A stretch of 6,393 nt of DNA, taken from NCBI GenBank assembly GCA_013139345.1, contig WTAY01000019.1, forward strand, positions 1-6,393, written 5' to 3'. The notes under the pieces were generated by a model. The model did not search any database, was not told the DNA's origin, and was given only the letters and a program-made list of their open reading frames with translations. A program made the position numbers and the translations under genes. This document shows, piece after piece, positions 1 to 6,393 of the stretch. Within the stretch, counting starts at the first letter, position 1. Every line of letters starts with the position of its first letter. The stretch is from Methylophaga sp. Its GTDB lineage: Bacteria; Pseudomonadota; Gammaproteobacteria; Nitrosococcales; Methylophagaceae.

Positions 1-31
1 TACTGTTTACTGGGATTTAATAGAATTAATT

Positions 32-36
32 GAAGG
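32..36 (+). promoter_or_regulatory. Ribosome binding site favouring the GTG 45 start of gltB
   Basis: GAAGG at 32-36 sits 8 bases before GTG 45, a good Shine-Dalgarno match and spacing. The competing TTG 30 is directly preceded by an in-frame TAA (27-29). Its only purine-rich candidate is GGGA at 12-15, 14 bases away, which is weak and too distant. This is an inference from spacing and complementarity only. Confidence 0.6.
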
Positions 37-44
37 TACACGAC

Positions 45-3000
45 GTGGGTCAGCCAACAGAATTAGAACAAGGTCTTTACCGACCTGAATTTGAAAAAGA
101 CAATTGTGGCTTCGGTCTCATCGCTCAGATGGACGGAAAGCCAAGCCATTGGTTAGTTGAAACTGCAATCGAAGCATTAGGCAATCTAACGCATCGTGGT
201 GCTATCGGTGCCGATGGTAAAACCGGCGATGGTTGTGGTTTATTAATGAAGAAGCCTGATGGTTTTTTCCGTGCTATTGCTGATGAACTTGGCTTTTCTT
301 TAGCTGATAATTATGCCGTCGGTATGGTTTTCTTATCGCAAGATGATGCTAAAGCTACTGCGAACCAAGCGATTGTCTCTGAGCAATTAACAAACCAAGG
401 TCTTGAAGTATTAGGCTGGCGCGATGTGCCTGTTGATGCTGAAGCAGCATGTGGTGAAACGGCATTAGCCTTATTGCCAATCATGCGTCACGTATTTGTT
501 AACCCTCGTCCAGATATGGATGAAGCAGCATTTGAAAGACACTTATATATAGCTCGCCGTTTATCTGAAAAAGCAATTACAGATGATGATGCTTTCTATA
601 TTCCAACATTGTCTGCTCATGTCGTTTCATACAAAGGCTTAGTCATGCCTTCGTATTTACCTACATTCTATAAAGACTTAGAAGATAAACGTATGGAAAC
701 CGCTATTTGTGTTTTCCACCAACGTTTTTCAACCAACACATGGCCACAATGGAAATTAGCTCAACCTTTCCGTTACTTGGCTCATAATGGTGAAATCAAC
801 ACTGTTCAAGGTAACCGTAACTGGGCTTTAGCGCGTGGTGCTAAGTTTGCAACAAAACTAATCGACAATATGGATGATATTCGTCCATTAGTGAATACCA
901 CTGGTTCAGATTCATCGAGCATGGATAATATGCTTGAAGCGATGATGGCAGGTGGCATTAATATGTTCCGTGCTATGCGTTTGCTTGTGCCTGCGGCATG
1001 GCAAAATGACAACACAATGGACCCAGATCTAAAAGCGTTCTACGACTACAACTCAATGCATATGGAGCCATGGGATGGCCCTGCAGGTGTGGTATTAACA
1101 AATGGTCGTTATGCTGCCTGCTCTTTAGATCGTAATGGCCTACGTCCAGCACGTTATATCATTACTAAAGATCGTCATATCACCATTGCATCTGAAGTCG
1201 GTGTTTACCCATACAAACCTGAAGATGTTGTCACTAAAGGCCGTTTAAAACCGGGTCAAATGTTAGCTGTTGATACGTCAACTGGTGAATTATTACTGCC
1301 TGATGATATCAATGAAACACTGAAAAATGCTCAACCATACCGTGAATGGATTGAAGCAAATCTTAAACGTATCGAAGATCATGCTGATGATGAAACGTTG
1401 CCAACACTGGAAGGTGATGAGCTTGTTAGTTATGAAAAACTGTTCCAAGTTAGTTTTGAAGAACGTGACCAAGTTATTCGCGTATTAGGTGAAGTAGGTC
1501 AAGAAGCAACAGGTTCAATGGGTGATGACACGCCATTCCCTGTTATGTCTCATAAAGAACGTTCTTTATTCGACTACTTCCGTCAACAATTTGCCCAAGT
1601 CACCAATCCACCAATTGATCCATTACGTGAAAACATCGTCATGTCATTGGAAACCTGTTTTGGTCAAGAACATAACTTGTTTGAAGAAGCAGCCGATCAT
1701 GCTGAACGCGTCGTCGTTGATTCTCCGGTATTATCTGAAAGTCGTTTCCATCAGTTATTAGAACTTGGTAATGATGATAGCAACTATAAATCTACTGTTA
1801 TTTCGCTTAGCTACTCAGCTGACTTTGGCTTAGAAGCTGCGGTTGATGCGATTGTCGACCAAGCTGAACAAGCTGTTCGTAATGGTACCGTCATTATTGT
1901 ATTAACCGATCGTAATATCGGCTCAGATAGCTTGCCTGTTCATGCCTTATTAGCAACAGGTGCGGTGCATCATCGTTTGATCAAGGCAGGTTTACGTTGT
2001 AATGTCAATATCGTTGTAGAAACAGCAACGGCACGTGATTCTCATCACTTTGCTGTGTTGCTAGGTTACGGCGCAACTGCGATTTACCCATACCTTGCTT
2101 ATGCATCATTGAATGACATGATCCATACCGGTGAAATTAAAGATCTAACACGTCCTGAAGTCTGCGCTCGTTACCGTAAAGGTATCAACAAAGGCTTATT
2201 CAAAATCACCTCTAAAATGGGTATTTCAACCATTGCTAGCTACCGTGGTGCTCAATTATTTGAAATCGTCGGTTTGAATGAAACGGTTGTAGATAAATGT
2301 TTCACAGCAACAACAAGCCGCATTAGTGGTGCAGGGTTTGAAGACATTCATAATGACCAACAATCGCTTGCTGATATTGCTTGGAATAGCCGTAAGAAAC
2401 GTGAGCAAGGCGGTCTATTAAAATATGTTCATGGCAACGAATATCATGCATACAACCCTGACGTTATTGCAACATTACAAAAAGCGGTGCAAGGCGGTAG
2501 TTATGATGACTATAAAACCTACGCAACACTTGTTAATGAACGCCCAGCAATGGTATTGCGTGATTTATTAGCACTTAAACCTGCAGATAAAGCATTAGAG
2601 TTAAATGACGTTGAGCCTGTGGGCGATATCTTGGCTCGTTTTGATAGTGCCGGTATGTCTTTGGGTGCATTATCACCTGAAGCACATGAAGCAATGGCAA
2701 CAGCGATGAACCGCCTAGGTGGTCGTTCTAACTCTGGTGAGGGTGGTGAAGATCCTGCTCGTTTCGGGACTGAACGTATCTCTAAGATTAAACAGGTTGC
2801 TTCAGGTCGTTTTGGCGTTACCCCTCATTACCTTGTTAATGCAGAAGTGCTACAAATCAAAGTGGCTCAAGGTGCAAAACCGGGTGAAGGTGGTCAATTA
2901 CCAGGTGGTAAAGTGAACCAAATGATTGCAACATTGCGTCACTCGGTTCCAGGTGTCACATTAATTTCACCACCACCACATCATGATATTTATTCAATTG

Positions 3001-4514
3001 AAGATTTAGCTCAGCTAATCTTTGACTTGAAACAAGTTAACCCTGACGCATTAGTATCAGTAAAACTAGTATCAGAAGCCGGAGTAGGTACTATCGCAGC
3101 GGGTGTTGCTAAAGCCTATGCCGACTTAATTACTATCTCAGGCTATGACGGTGGTACAGCTGCCAGCCCATTAACATCCGTGAAATATGCCGGTGGACCA
3201 TGGGAGCTAGGCTTAAGTGAAACCCATCAAGCATTACGCGCTAATGATTTGCGTGACAAAGTGCGCCTACAAACAGATGGTGGTTTGAAAACAGGTTTAG
3301 ATGTTATTAAAGCGGCTATCCTAGGTGCAGAAAGCTTTGCATTTGGTACTGGCCCAATGGTTGCGTTAGGGTGTAAATTCCTACGTATCTGTCACTTGAA
3401 CAACTGTGCGACCGGTGTTGCAACACAGAATGATACATTGCGTAGCAACCACTTTATTGGCTTGCCGCAAATGGTAATGAACTACTTCCAGTTTGTTGCC
3501 CGTGAAACTCAAGAATGGTTAGCCATCTTGGGTGTTAGCACGATGGCTGATCTGATTGGCCGCACAGACTTGCTTGAAATATTACCTGGTACAACAGATA
3601 AGCAACGCAAGCTTGATTTAGCGCCGCTATTATCAACAGCAGGTGTTGCGGCTGATAAACCACAATACTGTATCGAACCTAAAAATGAACCTTATGATAA
3701 AGGTGAGTTAGCAGAGCAAATGATTGTTGATATGCAAGAAGCGATTGCCAATAAAAAAGGCGGCTTCTTTGAATATGACGTGCGTAATATTCATCGTTCA
3801 ATCGGTGGTCGAATTTCGGGTGAGATTGCTCGACACCACGGCAACTATGGCATGGATGATGCGCCTATTCGTATGCAATTAACGGGTTCTGCTGGACAAA
3901 GTTTCGGTGTATGGAATGCCGGTGGTTTGGAAATGCGCCTTGAAGGTGATGCTAATGACTACGTTGGTAAAGGTATGGCGGCTGGTAAGTTGACACTTTA
4001 CCCATCTCCAGAAAGTGATTTTGCAACGCAAGAAGCAAGCATCATGGGTAACACCTGTTTATATGGTGCAACTGGTGGTGAATTGTACGCTGCAGGTCAA
4101 GCAGGTGAACGTTTTGCTGTTCGTAACTCTGGCGCCACGGCTGTTATTGAAGGTATCGGCGACCATGGTTGTGAATACATGACAGGCGGTGTAGTTGCAG
4201 TATTAGGTGAGACAGGCTTGAACTTCGGTGCTGGAATGACCGGTGGTTTTGCTTATGTACTTGATATTGAAGATACATTCTCAGAGCGTTACAACCCTGA
4301 ACTTGTTGAACTTGTACGCATGAATGGTGCTGAACTATCTGAACATGTATTGCATCTCAAAGCATTGATTGAAGATCATGTCCGTGAAACGAATAGTGCA
4401 TGGGGTAATCAGATTCTGGATACTTTAGAGCAGCGTTTGGGACAATTCTGGTTAGTGAAACCTAAAGCAGCCGCATTGGATAGTTTGCTAAAACTCGCAA
4501 GCAAAGCAGCATAA
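45..4514 (+). CDS. gltB: Glutamate synthase (NADPH) large (alpha) subunit
   Basis: This is the catalytic subunit of cytoplasmic GOGAT. It hydrolyses glutamine and uses the ammonia with 2-oxoglutarate to make glutamate. Numbering from GTG 45 gives 1489 residues, normal for bacterial GltB. Domains in order: a class II glutamine amidotransferase (about 21-420) with the nucleophile Cys21 in DNCGFG, HRGAIGADGKTGDG at 50-63, RFSTNTWPQW at 227-236 and oxyanion-hole HNGEINT at 247-253; a central domain (about 475-780); an FMN-binding synthase barrel (about 835-1200) with MSLGALS 871-877, SNSGEGGED 895-903, PGEGGQLPGGK 946-956, PPPHHD 976-981 and SGYDGGTAAS 1032-1041; [3Fe-4S] ligands Cys1110, Cys1116 and Cys1121 (C-x5-C-x4-C); and a C-terminal GXGXG beta-helix (about 1245-1440). 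A short propeptide ending before Cys21 should be removed to free the catalytic amine, as known for the family. Start choice: the first in-frame ATG (129) lies after the nucleophile codon, so only TTG 30 or GTG 45 is possible. GTG 45 has the better ribosome site. gltD follows after 19 bases. Identity is certain; the start is less so. Confidence 0.98.
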   Translation: MGQPTELEQGLYRPEFEKDNCGFGLIAQMDGKPSHWLVETAIEALGNLTHRGAIGADGKTGDGCGLLMKKPDGFFRAIADELGFSLADNYAVGMVFLSQDDAKATANQAIVSEQLTNQGLEVLGWRDVPVDAEAACGETALALLPIMRHVFVNPRPDMDEAAFERHLYIARRLSEKAITDDDAFYIPTLSAHVVSYKGLVMPSYLPTFYKDLEDKRMETAICVFHQRFSTNTWPQWKLAQPFRYLAHNGEINTVQGNRNWALARGAKFATKLIDNMDDIRPLVNTTGSDSSSMDNMLEAMMAGGINMFRAMRLLVPAAWQNDNTMDPDLKAFYDYNSMHMEPWDGPAGVVLTNGRYAACSLDRNGLRPARYIITKDRHITIASEVGVYPYKPEDVVTKGRLKPGQMLAVDTSTGELLLPDDINETLKNAQPYREWIEANLKRIEDHADDETLPTLEGDELVSYEKLFQVSFEERDQVIRVLGEVGQEATGSMGDDTPFPVMSHKERSLFDYFRQQFAQVTNPPIDPLRENIVMSLETCFGQEHNLFEEAADHAERVVVDSPVLSESRFHQLLELGNDDSNYKSTVISLSYSADFGLEAAVDAIVDQAEQAVRNGTVIIVLTDRNIGSDSLPVHALLATGAVHHRLIKAGLRCNVNIVVETATARDSHHFAVLLGYGATAIYPYLAYASLNDMIHTGEIKDLTRPEVCARYRKGINKGLFKITSKMGISTIASYRGAQLFEIVGLNETVVDKCFTATTSRISGAGFEDIHNDQQSLADIAWNSRKKREQGGLLKYVHGNEYHAYNPDVIATLQKAVQGGSYDDYKTYATLVNERPAMVLRDLLALKPADKALELNDVEPVGDILARFDSAGMSLGALSPEAHEAMATAMNRLGGRSNSGEGGEDPARFGTERISKIKQVASGRFGVTPHYLVNAEVLQIKVAQGAKPGEGGQLPGGKVNQMIATLRHSVPGVTLISPPPHHDIYSIEDLAQLIFDLKQVNPDALVSVKLVSEAGVGTIAAGVAKAYADLITISGYDGGTAASPLTSVKYAGGPWELGLSETHQALRANDLRDKVRLQTDGGLKTGLDVIKAAILGAESFAFGTGPMVALGCKFLRICHLNNCATGVATQNDTLRSNHFIGLPQMVMNYFQFVARETQEWLAILGVSTMADLIGRTDLLEILPGTTDKQRKLDLAPLLSTAGVAADKPQYCIEPKNEPYDKGELAEQMIVDMQEAIANKKGGFFEYDVRNIHRSIGGRISGEIARHHGNYGMDDAPIRMQLTGSAGQSFGVWNAGGLEMRLEGDANDYVGKGMAAGKLTLYPSPESDFATQEASIMGNTCLYGATGGELYAAGQAGERFAVRNSGATAVIEGIGDHGCEYMTGGVVAVLGETGLNFGAGMTGGFAYVLDIEDTFSERYNPELVELVRMNGAELSEHVLHLKALIEDHVRETNSAWGNQILDTLEQRLGQFWLVKPKAAALDSLLKLASKAA

Positions 4515-4533
4515 GAACAGAGCAATAAAAATT

Positions 4534-5937
4534 ATGTCAAAAAATACGTTTCAATTTCTAGATGTTAAACGCCACGATCCTAAAAAAATCGAAGCAAAAG
4601 ATCGCGTTAAAAACTTTGGCGAGATTTATGAAGGTTTTAATGCGGAATCATCTGCTGAACAATCTGATCGCTGTTTAGAATGTGGTAACCCGTATTGTGA
4701 GTGGAAATGTCCTGTACATAACTACATTCCAAACTGGTTAAAACTTGTTAGTGAAGGTAACTTAGAGCAAGCAGCAGAGTTAGCACACCAAACAAACACA
4801 TTACCTGAGATTTGTGGTCGTGTTTGTCCACAAGATCGTTTATGCGAAGGTGCATGCACGCTAAACGATGGTTTTGGTGCAGTAACAATTGGTAGTGTTG
4901 AAAAATACATTACTGATACCGCATTAGAACAAGGATGGCGTCCTGATATGTCAGATGTAAAAGACACCGGTAAACGCGTTGCCATTATTGGTGCAGGCCC
5001 TGCTGGTCTTGGTTGTGCTGATATTTTAGTGCGTGGTGGTGTCACACCTGTTGTGTTCGATAAACATGAAGAAATTGGTGGCTTATTAACCTTCGGTATT
5101 CCTGAATTCAAACTTGAAAAAGATGTTGTAAAACGTCGCCGTGACGTTCTTGAAGGTATGGGCGTTGAGTTTGTCTTAAATACTGACATTGGTAAAGACA
5201 TTCAATTCCAAACATTACTTGATGAATACGATGCGGTATTCCTTGGCATGGGAACATATACCTATATGAAAGGTGGCTTCCCAGGTGAAGACAAGCAAGG
5301 CGTTTATGAAGCTCTGCCTTACTTGGTTGCAAACAATAAACAATTATTAGACTTAAACCCTGATGACTATGTTGATCTTAAAGGTCAAAAAGTCATTGTT
5401 CTCGGTGGTGGTGATACGGCGATGGATTGTAATCGTACTGCAATTCGTCAAGGTGCAGACACTGTTCAATGTGCCTACCGTCGTGATGAAGAAAACATGC
5501 CCGGTTCACGTCGTGAAGTAAACAATGCACGTGAAGAAGGCGTTGAGTTCTTATGGAACCGTCAACCAATTGAAGTGGTTGGTGATGACAAAGTAACAGG
5601 TATTAAAGTAGTTACTACTGCTTTGGGTGAGCCTGATGAAAATGGTCGTCGTCGGCCAGAAGCAATTGCCGGTAGTGAAGAAATAATTCCAGCCGATGCC
5701 GTTGTTATTGCCTTTGGTTTCCGCCCAAGCCCTGCACCATGGTTTGCAGATTTTGGTGTTGATGTGAATAGTTGGGGTGGTGTAGTTGCACCCGCTGACG
5801 GTCAGTTCGCTTACCAAACAACAAATGAAAAAGTCTTTGCCGGTGGTGATATGGTTCGAGGTTCTGATCTCGTTGTAACTGCCGTATGGGAAGGTCGCCA
5901 AGCTGGTGAAGGAATTTTAGACTACCTTAAAGTTTAA
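4534..5937 (+). CDS. gltD: Glutamate synthase (NADPH) small (beta) subunit
   Basis: This is the electron-input subunit of GOGAT. It takes hydride from NADPH onto FAD and passes electrons via two [4Fe-4S] clusters to GltB. It has 467 residues, close to the usual length of about 470. The N-terminal iron-sulfur domain carries two cysteine groups: Cys47, 50, 55, 59 (C-x2-C-x4-C-x3-CP) and Cys94, 98, 104, 108 (C-x3-CP-x5-C-x3-C). The first FAD dinucleotide fold has GAGPAG at 153-158. The NADPH fold has GGGDTAMD at 291-298, followed by YRRDEENMPGSRRE (315-328), whose arginines probably bind the 2'-phosphate and so favour NADPH. The C-terminal FAD segment has FAGGDMVRGSDLVVTAVWEGRQA (435-457). All cofactor residues are present. 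The ATG at 4534 lies 19 bases after the gltB stop with only a weak purine stretch (AGAG, 4519-4522) upstream, so translation may lean on coupling with gltB. Related flavoprotein families (dihydropyrimidine dehydrogenase N-terminus, NfnB-like) share this fold, but adjacency to gltB settles the call. Confidence 0.98.
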   Translation: MSKNTFQFLDVKRHDPKKIEAKDRVKNFGEIYEGFNAESSAEQSDRCLECGNPYCEWKCPVHNYIPNWLKLVSEGNLEQAAELAHQTNTLPEICGRVCPQDRLCEGACTLNDGFGAVTIGSVEKYITDTALEQGWRPDMSDVKDTGKRVAIIGAGPAGLGCADILVRGGVTPVVFDKHEEIGGLLTFGIPEFKLEKDVVKRRRDVLEGMGVEFVLNTDIGKDIQFQTLLDEYDAVFLGMGTYTYMKGGFPGEDKQGVYEALPYLVANNKQLLDLNPDDYVDLKGQKVIVLGGGDTAMDCNRTAIRQGADTVQCAYRRDEENMPGSRREVNNAREEGVEFLWNRQPIEVVGDDKVTGIKVVTTALGEPDENGRRRPEAIAGSEEIIPADAVVIAFGFRPSPAPWFADFGVDVNSWGGVVAPADGQFAYQTTNEKVFAGGDMVRGSDLVVTAVWEGRQAGEGILDYLKV

Positions 5938-5949
5938 TCGCCAAAATAC

Positions 5950-5955
5950 AAGGAA
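5950..5955 (+). promoter_or_regulatory. Ribosome binding site of hemE
   Basis: AAGGAA at 5950-5955 lies 5 bases before GTG 5961. It is the strongest Shine-Dalgarno match at any of the three gene starts here and supports the non-ATG start of hemE. It sits in the 23-base gap after gltD, which otherwise shows no hairpin or promoter. Confidence 0.75.
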
Positions 5956-5960
5956 CATCT

Positions 5961-6393
5961 GTGTCAGAATTAAAAAACGATCGTTATTTACGAGCATTAT
6001 TACGCCAGCCTGTTGATAAAACACCTGTATGGGTAATGCGTCAAGCAGGCCGTTATCTGCCGGAATACCGTGAAGTCCGTGCTAAGGCCGGTGACTTTAT
6101 GACTTTGTGTTCTACGCCTGAATTGGCGTGTGAAGTAACATTGCAACCGCTACGTCGTTTTGATTTAGATGCTGCGATTATCTTCTCTGATATTTTGACG
6201 ATTCCTGATGCAATGGGGCTAGGTTTACACTTTGTTGCAGGCGAAGGTCCAAAATTCAATAACGTTATTCGCTCTGCGGCTGATATTGCCAAGTTAGGTG
6301 TTCCAGATATGGAAGACAATCTTGGTTATGTGATGGATGCCATTCGCCTAACTCGCCGTGAAATTGATGGCAAAGTACCTTTAATTGGTTTTA
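5961..6393 (+). CDS. hemE: Uroporphyrinogen decarboxylase, 5' part (cut by window end)
   Basis: HemE removes the four acetate carboxyls of uroporphyrinogen III to give coproporphyrinogen III in cytoplasmic haem synthesis, and needs no cofactor. The window holds 144 codons plus one base, about 40% of the usual roughly 355 residues, and the frame is open to the edge. The protein begins MSELKNDRYLRALLRQPVDK. It then carries the family signature PVWVMRQAGRYLPEYR (22-37), whose Arg27 and Arg31 match the substrate-binding arginines of the family, and IIFSDILTIPDAMG (73-86), whose Asp77 matches the essential aspartate that holds the pyrrole nitrogens. The start is GTG 5961: it has a good ribosome site, no ATG lies in frame between the gltD stop and GTG 5961, and the first internal Met (26) is inside the signature. 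The same-strand position 23 bases after gltD suggests co-transcription. The same order is known in Pseudomonas. The C-terminal part cannot be judged. Confidence 0.97.
   Translation, partial: MSELKNDRYLRALLRQPVDKTPVWVMRQAGRYLPEYREVRAKAGDFMTLCSTPELACEVTLQPLRRFDLDAAIIFSDILTIPDAMGLGLHFVAGEGPKFNNVIRSAADIAKLGVPDMEDNLGYVMDAIRLTRREIDGKVPLIGF

Noticed and set aside
21..26. TAGAAT resembling a -10 promoter box
   Set aside because: Transcription from it would begin at about 33, inside the gltB ribosome site. The matching -35 position falls at the window edge and cannot be seen. A single hexamer in AT-rich DNA is weak evidence.
806..1015. Minus-strand open frame of 69 codons inside gltB
   Set aside because: It lies wholly opposite the conserved amidotransferase domain, has no recognisable protein family, and is best explained as a shadow of the coding strand.
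1522..1761. Plus-strand 79-codon open frame in another frame of gltB, and a similar 65-codon one at 2719-2916
   Set aside because: Both are out of frame within continuous, conserved GltB sequence and have low-complexity, unrecognisable translations. There is no sign of a frameshift in gltB.
4582..4588. Run of seven A in gltD, possible ribosomal or polymerase slippage site
   Set aside because: It encodes Lys17-Lys18-Ile19 in the normal frame, lacks a downstream stem-loop that I can see, and the full-length frame is intact on both sides.
4722..5332. Overlapping minus-strand open frames of 159 and 74 codons opposite gltD
   Set aside because: They are antisense to the iron-sulfur and FAD regions of gltD. 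Their serine/proline-rich or cysteine/histidine-scattered translations are typical of reverse-complement shadows.
5551..5901. Minus-strand 116-codon open frame opposite the gltD 3' part
   Set aside because: Its asparagine/threonine-rich translation resembles no family, and the sense strand codes for the conserved C-terminal FAD fold.
6053..6319. Minus-strand 88-codon open frame opposite hemE
   Set aside because: It is a shadow of the hemE reading frame, which carries clear catalytic motifs.

Overview
The window is a piece of ordinary bacterial core metabolism, all on the + strand. It holds a complete large subunit of NADPH-dependent glutamate synthase (gltB), the complete small subunit (gltD), and the first 144 codons of uroporphyrinogen decarboxylase (hemE), which runs off the right edge. 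The proteins look gammaproteobacterial. The order gltB-gltD-hemE is the one I know from Pseudomonas, but the DNA here is clearly more AT-rich, with many TTA leucine codons and A/T-ending codons. A moderately AT-rich, probably aquatic gammaproteobacterium is therefore more likely than Pseudomonas itself. I cannot name the genus from sequence alone.

Layout: positions 1-44 are the end of an upstream spacer with no recognisable promoter. gltB fills 45-4514, or 30-4514 if the upstream TTG is used. A 19-base gap leads to gltD (4534-5937), and a 23-base gap leads to hemE (5961 onward). Neither gap has room for a terminator hairpin and none is visible, so the three genes probably share a transcript.

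How they work together: GltD oxidises NADPH at its FAD and passes electrons through two [4Fe-4S] clusters to the [3Fe-4S] cluster and FMN of GltB. GltB hydrolyses glutamine, channels the ammonia internally, and reductively aminates 2-oxoglutarate to give two glutamates. HemE acts later in tetrapyrrole synthesis. In gammaproteobacteria that pathway starts from glutamate (via glutamyl-tRNA), so a metabolic link exists, although it is indirect.

All catalytic and cofactor motifs I looked for are present and intact. I see no mobile element, CRISPR array, RNA gene, long repeat, frameshift or sign of a new system. The one annotation point worth attention is the gltB start codon, which cannot be ATG and is best placed at GTG 45.
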